Below, in pieces: positions 1-7,520 of a DNA stretch of 59,587 bases; position 1 is the first letter of the stretch, and each line of letters starts with the position of its first letter. Source of the stretch: an uncultured Lachnospiraceae bacterium (lineage in GTDB: Bacteria > Bacillota > Clostridia > Lachnospirales > Lachnospiraceae); contig CANBFE010000024.1 in NCBI GenBank assembly GCA_947367855.1, positions 1-59,587 of the forward strand. The letters are read 5' to 3'. The notes under the pieces were generated by a model. It had not been told where the DNA came from, did no database searches, and saw only the letters and a list, made by a program, of their open reading frames with translations. The position numbers and the translations under genes are program-made.

Positions 1-239
1 TCATGTTTTTCTGCCGTTATACCGGTCAGCGGCTGAAACCAGTGTGTGAAATGGGTAGCGCCTTTGGACAGCGCCCATTCTTTCATTGCCATGGCCACCC
101 CATGGGCTACGCTGATGTCAAGCTCGGTTCCCTGGTCGATGGTCTTCTTCAGGGAAGCATAGATCTGATCCGATAAAGTGGCTTTCATGACTCTGTCATC
201 GAATACCAGGGATCCAAAATAATCTTTTACCGTTTCCAT
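1..239 (-). CDS. glnN: Glutamine synthetase type III, N-terminal part (cut by window edge)
   Basis: The reverse strand reads METVKDYFGSLVFDDR at the start and continues to KGATHFTHWFQPLTG and TAEKH, which is the conserved N-terminal block of type III (GlnN) glutamine synthetases. The enzyme makes glutamine from glutamate, ammonia and ATP in the cytoplasm. Only about 79 of the roughly 700 residues usual for the family are present because the gene runs off the left edge. The ATG at 239-237 follows a purine-rich stretch (AAAAGGAGAG). It is transcribed divergently from the glutamate synthase operon, and its leader holds terminator-like hairpins that suggest transcription attenuation. Confidence 0.9.
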   Translation of the reverse strand, partial: METVKDYFGSLVFDDRVMKATLSDQIYASLKKTIDQGTELDISVAHGVAMAMKEWALSKGATHFTHWFQPLTGITAEKH

Positions 240-310
240 TCTATTCTCTCCTTTTCCGTTCCGGTTTTTTGATTACAATGCATTTGCGTGCGTATCCCCC
301 GGAGGGTTTT

Positions 311-393
311 GTCATATAGGACGAACTTTCCTATATGACAAAAACGGCGTCTTCGAGCACTTACACTCAAAGACGCCGTTGCCTTTACGCTCT
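311..393 (-). promoter_or_regulatory. glnN leader: AAAGGC hairpin overlapping a terminator, plus a second hairpin
   Basis: Reading the reverse strand from the predicted transcript start: AAAGGC (386-381) is flanked by AGAGCGT and ACGGCGTCT, which can pair around it with two bulged G residues. The 3' arm of that hairpin is also the 5' arm of an 11-bp stem AACGGCGTCTT (380-370) with AAGACGCCGTT (353-343) followed by a short T run, which looks like an intrinsic terminator. The two folds cannot coexist. A further perfect 11-bp hairpin, GTCATATAGGA with its complement, lies at 339-311. The arrangement is like ANTAR-controlled leaders (hexaloop with A1 and G4), but a clear second hexaloop was not found. 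Confidence 0.55.
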
Positions 394-395
394 AT

Positions 396-424
396 GTTAT
401 ACACCCGCAGATTTTCTTTGTCAA
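396..424 (-). promoter_or_regulatory. SigA-type promoter for glnN
   Basis: On the reverse strand TTGACA (424-419) and TATAAC (401-396) are separated by exactly 17 bases. Transcription should begin near 389, about 150 bases before the glnN start codon, leaving a long structured leader. Confidence 0.75.
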
Positions 425-468
425 TCCTTTTTTTGTAATTTGCAGCATGAAAACTTTCATGTTTCACC

Positions 469-497
469 TTGACAAAGCACCGGCTTCGGCGTATGAT
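469..497 (+). promoter_or_regulatory. SigA-type promoter of the glutamate synthase operon
   Basis: TTGACA (469-474), a 17-base spacer and TATGAT (492-497) form a near-consensus promoter. The expected start point is about 504, exactly at the base of the hairpin at 504-525. Confidence 0.8.
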
Positions 498-503
498 ACT
501 GAC

Positions 504-586
504 AAATGAGCAAAGGCGTTCATTTTGGTGCAGGCAAGTATTGTGGTATCTGTGCCGAAAGGAACGCCTTTGCTTTATTCTATTTT
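504..586 (+). promoter_or_regulatory. Leader attenuator: ANTAR-type hexaloop hairpin competing with a terminator
   Basis: AAATGAGC (504-511) pairs with GTTCATTT (518-525), with one G-U pair, around a six-base loop AAAGGC (512-517) that has A at position 1 and G at position 4, the known ANTAR loop signature. The bases 510-521 (GCAAAGGCGTTC) are also a perfect 12-bp complement of 562-573 (GAACGCCTTTGC), followed by the T-rich run 574-586, so a terminator can form instead. The folds are mutually exclusive. Inference: the ANTAR protein encoded at 5342-5926 binds the first hairpin and allows read-through. Confidence 0.65.
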
Positions 587-607
587 CCAGAAAGGCAGGG
601 TACTGAT

Positions 608-1702
608 ATGAAACTGGAAGGCCAGGTACGAATCCCCTCCGGATGTGCCATCGCCGCCGTCATTTCCCGTGAGGGAAACCGAATGTCCGGCGGGACGATC
701 GCCAATGCCATGAAGCCCATGCATGATCGTTCCAACGGACTGGGCGGCGGTTTTGCCGGTTACGGCATTTATCCCGAGTATAAGGAGCTGTATGCATTCC
801 ATCTGTTTTTTGATCAACGGGACACACGAAAAAGCTGTGAGGCATTCCTGAAAGAACAGTTTGAAATCGTAAAATCGGAAAGGATACCCACGCGGAAGAT
901 TCCGGCCATCACCGACGAACCTGTCATATGGAGATACTTTGCCGCGCCTCTAAAGTCCGTGCTTGCGGATCTGCAGCTTGACGAAAAAGAGTTTGTCGCC
1001 CGTACCGTCATGAAAATCAATACCGGGATAAAAGGCGCCTATGTCTTCTCCAGTGGTAAAAACATGGGGACTTTCAAGGCTGTGGGGTATCCGGAAGATG
1101 TGGGCACCTTCTATCGATTGGAAGAATATGAGGGGTATTCCTGGACAGCCCATGGACGCTATCCTACCAACACCCCCGGATGGTGGGGCGGCGCGCATCC
1201 CTTTACGCTGCTGGACTGGTCTGTTGTCCACAACGGCGAAATCTCTTCCTATGACGCCAACCGCCGCTTTATAGAAATGTTCGGATATCAATGTACGCTG
1301 CAGACAGACACGGAGGTCATCACCTATGTGATGGACTACCTGGTTCGTGTCCAGGGGCTGACTCTGGATGAAGCGGCAGGCGTCATTGCCGCCCCTTTCT
1401 GGCGTACCATTGAAGGGAAAACGGATCCGGAAGACAGGCATAAGTATACGTATCTTCGTACTATGTTTCCCAGTCTGCTGATTACGGGGCCTTTTTCCAT
1501 TGTCCTGGGATTTGACGGCGGCCTCATGGCCCTCAATGACCGCCTGAAGCTCCGCTCCATGGTAGTGGGCGAAAAGGGCGACAAGGTGTTTATTGCCAGT
1601 GAAGAAGCCGCCGTCCGGGCCATGGAACCGGAGGCGGAAAATATCTGGGCTCCCGCAGGCGGCGAACCTGTCATCATCAAAGTAAAGGACGGTGGGTTTT
1701 GA
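608..1702 (+). CDS. Glutamate synthase, class II glutamine amidotransferase subunit
   Basis: A 364-residue protein of the glutaminase domain found in split glutamate synthases. It should hydrolyse glutamine and pass ammonia to the synthase subunit encoded next. The N-terminus reads IPSGCAIAAVIS; Cys13 is the probable N-terminal nucleophile after removal of a short propeptide. Later motifs include GRYPTNTPGWWGGAHPF and VVHNGEISSYDANR, typical of class II amidotransferases. I chose the ATG at 608, preceded by AAAGGCAGGG. An in-frame codon further upstream (506) lies inside the attenuator and at the predicted transcription start, so it is unlikely to be used. The stop overlaps the next start (TGATG). 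Confidence 0.85.
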   Translation: MKLEGQVRIPSGCAIAAVISREGNRMSGGTIANAMKPMHDRSNGLGGGFAGYGIYPEYKELYAFHLFFDQRDTRKSCEAFLKEQFEIVKSERIPTRKIPAITDEPVIWRYFAAPLKSVLADLQLDEKEFVARTVMKINTGIKGAYVFSSGKNMGTFKAVGYPEDVGTFYRLEEYEGYSWTAHGRYPTNTPGWWGGAHPFTLLDWSVVHNGEISSYDANRRFIEMFGYQCTLQTDTEVITYVMDYLVRVQGLTLDEAAGVIAAPFWRTIEGKTDPEDRHKYTYLRTMFPSLLITGPFSIVLGFDGGLMALNDRLKLRSMVVGEKGDKVFIASEEAAVRAMEPEAENIWAPAGGEPVIIKVKDGGF

Positions 1703-3207
1703 TGAGTGTGGAATTTATCTATCCCGAATTTGAAGTAGTCAGAAATACGGAGCGCTGTACTGCCTGCCGTATATGCGAACGCCAGTGCGCAAACGAAGTC
1801 CACTCCTTTCGGAAAGACAGGGGCGTGATGGAGGCAGATGAGACCAGGTGCGTCAACTGTCAGCGCTGTGTCTCGTTCTGTCCCGCAAGAGCCTTGAAAA
1901 TCGTCAAGAGCGATTGTGCCTTTCGGGAAAATGCAAACTGGCAGAACGATACCGTCAAAGAAATCTATAAGCAGGCCAACAGCGGCGGCGTGCTGCTGTC
2001 CTCTATGGGCAGTCCCAAACCGCTGCCTGTATATTGGGATAAGATTTTGATCAATGCCTCCCAGGTGACCAATCCGCCCATCGATCCCCTGCGGGAACCC
2101 ATGGAAACACGGGTGTTCCTGGGAAAAAGGCCAGAAAAGGTCCGGCGCGATGAAAACGGCAAATTAAAATACGAAATGCCCCCTCAATTGGAGCTTTCCA
2201 TGCCGATTATGTTCTCGGCAATGAGTTACGGCTCTGTCAGCTACAACGCACATGCTTCCCTTGCCCGTGCGGCAAAGGAACTGGGCATTTTCTATAACAC
2301 AGGGGAGGGCGGCCTGCATGAAGACTTTTACTGCTATGGGGAGAACACCGTCGTCCAGGTGGCGTCAGGCCGTTTCGGCGTCCATGAAGGGTATCTGAAA
2401 GCCGGCGCCGCCATTGAGATCAAAATGGGACAGGGCGCAAAGCCCGGAATCGGAGGGCATCTGCCCGGCGCCAAGATTGTGGGCGACATTTCGCGCACCC
2501 GTATGATTCCCCAGGGCTCGGACGCCATATCTCCGGCTCCCCACCACGATATTTATTCCATTGAAGACCTGTGCCAGCTTGTGTTCTCGTTAAAAGAGGC
2601 CACCGAGTATAAGAAGCCCGTTATCGTAAAGGTTGCTGCCGTGCATAATATTGCGGCAATCGCCAGCGGTATCGCCAGAAGCGGCGCGGACATCATTGCC
2701 ATCGACGGTTTCCGCGGCGGCACCGGCGCAGCGCCTACCCGCATCAGAGACAATGTGGGCATTCCGGTGGAACTTGCCCTGGCGGCCGTGGACACCCGGC
2801 TCCGCCAGGAAGGAATCCGCAATCACGTATCCCTTGTTGCGGGGGGATCTGTCCGCAGCGCCGCCGATGTGGTAAAAGCCATCGCCCTGGGCGCCGATGC
2901 CTGTTACATTGCAACGGCAGCTTTGCTTGCTCTGGGCTGCCATCTCTGCCGCACCTGCCAAAGCGGTAAATGCAACTGGGGCATCGCCACCCAGCGCCCC
3001 GAACTTGTAGAACGCCTGGACCCCCATACCGGCAGCAAGCGTCTCATCAACCTGATGAATGCCTGGCGGCATGAAATCAAGGAACTGATGGGCGGTATGG
3101 GAATCAACTCCATCGAATCCCTCCGGGGCAATCGCCTGATGCTCCGGGGAATCGGCATGACAGACAAAGAACTTGAAATCCTGGGCATCTCCCATGCGGG
3201 AGAGTGA
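1702..3207 (+). CDS. Glutamate synthase FMN/iron-sulfur synthase subunit with N-terminal 2[4Fe-4S] ferredoxin domain
   Basis: 501 residues. Residues about 15-60 carry two ferredoxin-type cysteine clusters (CTACRICERQC and CVNCQRCVSFC). The rest is the FMN-binding TIM-barrel of glutamate synthase, seen in MSYGSVSYNAHASLARA, GEGGLHEDFY, KMGQGAKPGIGGHLPG and a C-terminal cysteine cluster CHLCRTCQSGKCNWG that corresponds to the 3Fe-4S region. It condenses ammonia with 2-oxoglutarate. It is the middle subunit of a three-gene split enzyme of archaeal type. No pyridine-nucleotide beta subunit is encoded nearby, so electrons may come from ferredoxin. An alternative TTG start lies one codon upstream. 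Confidence 0.88.
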   Translation: MSVEFIYPEFEVVRNTERCTACRICERQCANEVHSFRKDRGVMEADETRCVNCQRCVSFCPARALKIVKSDCAFRENANWQNDTVKEIYKQANSGGVLLSSMGSPKPLPVYWDKILINASQVTNPPIDPLREPMETRVFLGKRPEKVRRDENGKLKYEMPPQLELSMPIMFSAMSYGSVSYNAHASLARAAKELGIFYNTGEGGLHEDFYCYGENTVVQVASGRFGVHEGYLKAGAAIEIKMGQGAKPGIGGHLPGAKIVGDISRTRMIPQGSDAISPAPHHDIYSIEDLCQLVFSLKEATEYKKPVIVKVAAVHNIAAIASGIARSGADIIAIDGFRGGTGAAPTRIRDNVGIPVELALAAVDTRLRQEGIRNHVSLVAGGSVRSAADVVKAIALGADACYIATAALLALGCHLCRTCQSGKCNWGIATQRPELVERLDPHTGSKRLINLMNAWRHEIKELMGGMGINSIESLRGNRLMLRGIGMTDKELEILGISHAGE

Positions 3208-3254
3208 CCGCACATAAAAATCCCATAGAAAAAACGGTAAAGGTGTGGTATCAT

Positions 3255-3977
3255 ATGATGTTAGTAAACGCAAAAAATCTCCATTACAGAGCTTTAAACG
3301 AAGCCCTCCGCAAAGCCGCTGATGACTGCACTGTCACCGAATGCTGCGGGCAGCGCTATATTGCGGCCGGGATGTCCCATAAAAGCATTACGATCAGCGG
3401 CGTTCCGGGCAATGCCCTGGGCGCTTATCTGAACGGCGCCGTCATTACGGTCAACGCGAATGCCCAGGAGGCTGTAGGCGATACCATGAACGCGGGCAAA
3501 ATCGTGGTTCACGGCAATATCGGCGATGCCGTCGGTTACGCCATGAGAGGGGGCAAAATCTTTGTCAGAGGAAATGCAGGCTACCGGGCGGGCATCCATA
3601 TGAAAGCCTATGAAGAGAAGAAACCCCTTATGGTAATCGGCGGCAGGGCAGGGAGCTTTCTCGGGGAATATCAGGCAGGCGGCGTCATCGTCGTCCTCGG
3701 CCTTGGGGCAAAGGATCAGGAAATCGTAGGCAACTTTCCCTGCACGGGGATGCACGGCGGGAAAATGTTCCTGCGCTCTGACTGCAGGAATATCAAGTTC
3801 CCCAGTCAGGTCACTGCCCGTGCCGCAGACGGAACCGACAGGGAAGAGGTAAAAGCCTATGTGTCCGAATACTGCGATTTATTCGGTTACGACATCCGCC
3901 AGGTGCTGTCCTCGCCCTTTACTGTCATTACTCCCGACAGCAAAAGTCCCTACAGGCAGATGTATGTGGCAAACTAA
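3255..3977 (+). CDS. Glutamate synthase GXGXG (beta-helix) subunit
   Basis: About 240 residues with the repeated right-handed beta-helix pattern of the glutamate synthase C-terminal domain: GVPGNALGAYLNGA, AVGDTMNAGKIVVHGN, GDAVGYAMRGGKIFVRGN and AGSFLGEYQAGGVIVVLG. This domain is structural, helping hold the ammonia tunnel of the complex, and here it is a separate gene following the synthase subunit. I chose ATG 3255, preceded by AAAGGTGTGG; a GTG at 3204 that overlaps the upstream stop is an alternative and would add 17 residues. Confidence 0.85.
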   Translation: MMLVNAKNLHYRALNEALRKAADDCTVTECCGQRYIAAGMSHKSITISGVPGNALGAYLNGAVITVNANAQEAVGDTMNAGKIVVHGNIGDAVGYAMRGGKIFVRGNAGYRAGIHMKAYEEKKPLMVIGGRAGSFLGEYQAGGVIVVLGLGAKDQEIVGNFPCTGMHGGKMFLRSDCRNIKFPSQVTARAADGTDREEVKAYVSEYCDLFGYDIRQVLSSPFTVITPDSKSPYRQMYVAN

Positions 3978-4103
3978 ACCGCAGACCGCCGGAACGGATA
4001 GCGGGGAAATGCTCAAAGGTATCCTGCGGCACCTTGCGGCGGGATTCGCGGCAAGTTTTACCGGCGTGCGGTATCAATCATGGAAAGGAAGAGGGTAGAT
4101 AGT

Positions 4104-5315
4104 ATGAAGTATTCAAAGGAAGAGGTCATGCAGTACGTCAGGGAGGAAGATGTGAAATTTATCCGCCTTGCCTTCTGCGATGTGTTCGGCAGACAGAAGA
4201 ATATATCCATTATGGCGGAGGAGCTTCCCCGTGCCTTTGCATACGGAATCGCCTTTGATGCCTCCGCCATCGCAGGTTTCGGCGATGAGACAAGGTCTGA
4301 CCTGCTGCTCCATCCCGATGCGGAAACCTTAATGCCCCTTCCCTGGCGTCCGGAACACGGACGGGTGGTGCGGATGTTCTGCGGCGTCTCCTATCCGGAC
4401 GGCACGCCCTTTGAGTGCGATACCCGCAGCTTCCTGAAAAAAGCGGTGGACGACGCCGGGAAAGCAGGCTTTTCGTTCCTGTTCGGCGCCGAACAGGAGT
4501 TCTATCTCTTTCGATTAGATGAATGGGGACGGCCAACCAAAATCCCCTATGACGAAGCAGGATATATGGACATAGCTCCTGAAGACCGGGGGGAAAACAT
4601 CCGCCGTGAAATATGCCTCACCCTGGAGCAGATGGGCATTCGGCCCGAAAGCTCCCACCACGAGGAGGGGCCTGGACAGAATGAAATCGACTTTCGCTAT
4701 TCCGATGCCGTTACCGCGGCGGATAATGTCATGACATTTCAAACCGTGGTAAAAATCGTTGCCCAGCGGAACGGCCTGTATGCGGATTTTTCCGCCAAAC
4801 CCCTTGATCATGAGCCGGGAAACGGATTTCATATCAATATCTCGGTAAGACACAGTGAAAATGCGGAAAATCTTTATCATGTGATTGCCGGTATCCTTGA
4901 GAAAACGGAAGAAATGACCGCGTTCCTAAACCCCAACGAAGATTCCTACAAGCGCTTCGGACAGAATAAGGCCCCCGGCTTTCTTTCCTGGTCAAAGGAA
5001 AACCGCTCTCAACTGATCCGCATTCCGGCGGCCATAGGAGAATACCACAGGGCCGAACTTCGTTCCCCCGATCCCGCGGCCAATCCCTATCTGGCATTTG
5101 CGCTGATGATCCATGCCGGCCTCTACGGGCTGCAAAACAAACCGGACCTGCCGGAGGCTGCGGACATCAATCTGTATAAAGCCGATGCCGAGACTCTGGC
5201 AAAGTTCAGGAAACTGCCCCAAGATCTGCCTTCGGCGCGCAGAATCGCGGCGGCAAGCCAGTTCATCAAGACCCATGTGCCCGGGGCCATCCTGGACATC
5301 TACTGCAATCCATAA
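4104..5315 (+). CDS. glnA: Glutamine synthetase, type I family (GlnA-like)
   Basis: A 403-residue protein with an N-terminal beta-grasp segment (DVKFIRLAFCDVFGRQKN) and the catalytic domain motifs GAEQEFYLF, SHHEEGPGQNEIDFR, GNGFHINIS and ELRSPDPAANPYLAF. It lacks the longer C-terminus of enterobacterial GlnA and is somewhat short for the 440-residue type I family. It sits between glutamate synthase and the ANTAR regulator, completing a GS-GOGAT set, while a second, type III synthetase is encoded divergently. The ATG at 4104 has AGGAAGAGGG upstream; an in-frame ATG at 4080 lacks one. Confidence 0.88.
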   Translation: MKYSKEEVMQYVREEDVKFIRLAFCDVFGRQKNISIMAEELPRAFAYGIAFDASAIAGFGDETRSDLLLHPDAETLMPLPWRPEHGRVVRMFCGVSYPDGTPFECDTRSFLKKAVDDAGKAGFSFLFGAEQEFYLFRLDEWGRPTKIPYDEAGYMDIAPEDRGENIRREICLTLEQMGIRPESSHHEEGPGQNEIDFRYSDAVTAADNVMTFQTVVKIVAQRNGLYADFSAKPLDHEPGNGFHINISVRHSENAENLYHVIAGILEKTEEMTAFLNPNEDSYKRFGQNKAPGFLSWSKENRSQLIRIPAAIGEYHRAELRSPDPAANPYLAFALMIHAGLYGLQNKPDLPEAADINLYKADAETLAKFRKLPQDLPSARRIAAASQFIKTHVPGAILDIYCNP

Positions 5316-5341
5316 AGGAACTGGAATAGGAGGCGTACAAG

Positions 5342-5926
5342 ATGAGTCTAAAAGAACGGATATACAGTGTTCTGATCGTTTCTGCGGCAGAGAGTTTAAA
5401 CAGCGCTCTCACCGCGCTGCTCCCCGAATCCAAGTACGCGCCTGTTCATGTGGTGTCAAACATCAGCGCCGCGAAAAGAGCTTTTGTCCAGCGGGCATAC
5501 GACTATGTCATTGTCAACGCACCCTTACCCGACGATATGGGGACAAGATTCGCCATAGATGCATGTGGTTCAATAGGAACCGTAGTCCTGCTGATGGTCC
5601 GCGGGGAACTTCATGCAGAACTATATGACAAAGTGGCCGAGCACGGTGTTTTCACTCTCCCGAAGCCAATCTCCCGGCAGACAATCATGACAGCGCTGGG
5701 CTGGATGGCAAGCGCAAGGGAACGGCTCCGCAGAGCAGAGAAGAAAACGCTCTCTATTGAAGAAAAAATGGAAGAAATCCGCATTGTAAACCGTGCAAAG
5801 TGGCTTTTAATAAGCGAGATCAAGATGGACGAACCGAATGCCCATCGCTACATAGAAAAACAGGCCATGGACCGCTGTGTCTCCAAGCGTGCGATTGCGG
5901 AGGAAATCATCAGGACATATTCTTAA
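5342..5926 (+). CDS. nitR: ANTAR-domain antiterminator with degenerate receiver (NitR-like)
   Basis: 194 residues. Residues 8-115 form a receiver-like fold (YSVLIVSAAESLNSAL, VLLMVRGEL, VFTLPKPISRQTIMTAL). Residues about 125-190 are an ANTAR RNA-binding domain (IVNRAKWLLISEIKMDE, YIEKQAMDRCVSKRAIAEEI). The position of the phospho-acceptor Asp is Asn59 (DYVIVNAPLP) and the acidic pocket is missing, so control by phosphorylation is unlikely. An ANTAR protein called NitR is known from clostridial glnA-gltAB regions. Gene position and the two AAAGGC leaders suggest it controls this operon and glnN by antitermination. The symbol is by analogy. Confidence 0.85.
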   Translation: MSLKERIYSVLIVSAAESLNSALTALLPESKYAPVHVVSNISAAKRAFVQRAYDYVIVNAPLPDDMGTRFAIDACGSIGTVVLLMVRGELHAELYDKVAEHGVFTLPKPISRQTIMTALGWMASARERLRRAEKKTLSIEEKMEEIRIVNRAKWLLISEIKMDEPNAHRYIEKQAMDRCVSKRAIAEEIIRTYS

Positions 5927-6085
5927 TTGAGATCCGGTCTCCCTGTTCCTTTGTAACAGCCTGCTGCAATCATTCACACAACCTCTGCCGCGAAGCTTTG
6001 GGGGTACAAAAGCATTCTTTTTGCTGTGAACGAAGGGAACGGCAGGCGGTAACGGGCAGGTTTTGAATTTTTACCGGCAAAGCCA

Positions 6086-6114
6086 TTGATCTTGCCGGAA
6101 AAGGAATCTATAAT
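6086..6114 (+). promoter_or_regulatory. SigA-type promoter upstream of fruK
   Basis: TTGATC (6086-6091), a 17-base spacer and TATAAT (6109-6114). The preceding intergenic stretch (5927-6085) holds no gene that I can see, but around 5952-6030 there is a weak resemblance to the repeat described at 22179-22337. Confidence 0.65.
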
Positions 6115-6215
6115 AGAATTCAGGACGGAATTTGCTGTCAGGTCTCTGAAAGGAAAGAAGGCAAATGCATATTTGAAAGGGAAATGATAAAGAAATATAC
6201 GCAGGGAGGCAGGAC

Positions 6216-7124
6216 ATGATTTATACAGTTACGTTTAACCCGTCACTGGATTACATTGTATCGGTGGAGGATTTTAAAACGGGCATCACAAACCGCACCA
6301 GTTCCGAACTGATCCTGCCCGGCGGGAAAGGCCTGAATGTCTCAATGGTTCTGGGCAATCTGGGCCTAGAAAATACGGCGCTTGGGTTTGCGGCGGGATT
6401 TACAGGCGCGGAGATTGTCCGACGGGTGGAAGAGATGGGGGTGAAGGCAGATTTCATCCCTGTTCCTGGCGGAATCTCCAGAATCAACCTGAAGTTAAAG
6501 TCAATAGACGGAACGGAGATTAACGGCTGCGGACCCGTAATCGGCAAGGACGCACTGGAGCAGCTGTTGGAGAAGCTTGCCGTTCTGGGTGAGGGAGACG
6601 TACTGGTACTGGCGGGAAGCATTCCCCGTTCTGTACCGGATGATATCTATGGTGAGATTCTAAGGCGGCTGGCCGGAAAAGCCGTGATGACCGTGGTTGA
6701 CGCCGAAAGGGAGCTGTTAGTCAAGGTACTGGAATATCATCCCTTTCTGGTGAAACCAAACAACCATGAACTGGGTGAGATTTTCGGCGTGGAACTGGCT
6801 GACAGGGAGGCGGTGATTCCCTATGCGAAAAGGCTGCGGGAGATGGGGGCAGGCAATGTCCTGGTTTCTTTGGCAGGAGAGGGAGCGGTTCTGGCGGCAG
6901 AAGACGGGAATATCTATGAAGCGCCTGCGCCCAAGGGAAAACTGATCAACGGCGTGGGGGCAGGTGATTCCATGGTGGCAGGCTTCCTGGCAGGATGGAT
7001 GAGAAAGAAAGACTACAGACATGCCTTCCATATGGGAATGGCGGCCGGAAGCGCAAGCGCATTTTCGGAATTCCTGGCTACCCGGGAGGAAGTTATGGCC
7101 GTATATCGGCAGCTGGCGGAGTGA
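6216..7124 (+). CDS. fruK: 1-phosphofructokinase (PfkB family)
   Basis: 302 residues, normal for the family. The sequence begins MIYTVTFNPSLDYIV and has the sugar-binding GGKGLNVS motif and the C-terminal PfkB signature NGVGAGDSMVAGFL with the catalytic Asp in GAGDS. It phosphorylates fructose 1-phosphate to fructose 1,6-bisphosphate; tagatose 6-phosphate kinase is a close alternative in this family. The start codon follows GCAGGGAGGCAGGAC. It precedes PTS enzyme I, which fits fructose uptake by the phosphotransferase system, although no fructose permease (EII) or HPr gene is in the window. Confidence 0.85.
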   Translation: MIYTVTFNPSLDYIVSVEDFKTGITNRTSSELILPGGKGLNVSMVLGNLGLENTALGFAAGFTGAEIVRRVEEMGVKADFIPVPGGISRINLKLKSIDGTEINGCGPVIGKDALEQLLEKLAVLGEGDVLVLAGSIPRSVPDDIYGEILRRLAGKAVMTVVDAERELLVKVLEYHPFLVKPNNHELGEIFGVELADREAVIPYAKRLREMGAGNVLVSLAGEGAVLAAEDGNIYEAPAPKGKLINGVGAGDSMVAGFLAGWMRKKDYRHAFHMGMAAGSASAFSEFLATREEVMAVYRQLAE

Positions 7125-7212
7125 ACATGAGCAGCAGGCGGACGTGGGAAACGGAGACGCAGACAGACAAGAGAAAAAGGCGGCAGGCCAACAAGAAAAG
7201 GCAGGAAGAGAA

Positions 7213-7497
7213 AAGGAAGAGGCGATAGGCCAACGGGAGAGCGGAGAGCAACGGGCGAATAGGCGGACAAAGGGGAAGCGTCGGCAGGCTGACGGGAGAG
7301 AGGAAAGAGTAACGGACGAATAGGTGGACAAAAGGGAATAGTCGGTAGGCTGACGGGAGAGAGGAAAAAGCAACGGACGAATAGGTGGACAAAAGGGAAT
7401 AGTCGGTAGGCTGACGGGAGAGAAGAAAGAGCAACGGACGAATAGACGGATAAAAGGGAAGCGGCGGCAGGCTGACGGGACAGCAGACAGCGCAATG
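7213..7497 (+). repeat. Intergenic minisatellite, 61-bp unit
   Basis: The 396-bp gap between fruK and enzyme I is filled largely by a tandem repeat. Equivalent points fall at 7261, 7322, 7383 and 7444, an exact 61-bp period, with a decayed partial copy before the first. Units 2 and 3 are almost identical. Each contains GTCGGTAGGCTGAC, a small hairpin. 61 is not a multiple of three and the sense strand contains TAG in each unit, so it is not coding; long antisense open frames here are a by-product of the composition. Confidence 0.9.
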
Positions 7498-7520
7498 GGG
7501 AAGGGTATCCGGAGGTGGAG

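Noticed and set aside
526..561. Second ANTAR hexaloop in the glutamate synthase leader
   Set aside because: I looked for a six-base loop with A1 and G4 closed by a stem and found none; only a longer-loop hairpin GGTGCAG/CTGTGCC exists.
506..607. Upstream extension of the glutamine amidotransferase gene to an ATG at 506
   Set aside because: The extra 34 codons lie in the attenuator hairpins at the predicted transcript start and have no ribosome site.
5940..6040. Further copy of the GTAACAGTTCAG element
   Set aside because: Only GTAACAG and a GCGAAG...GCATTCTTTT stretch match; too diverged to call with confidence.
7213..7497. CRISPR array
   Set aside because: The repeated unit is 61 bp with no separate spacers, so it is a tandem minisatellite.
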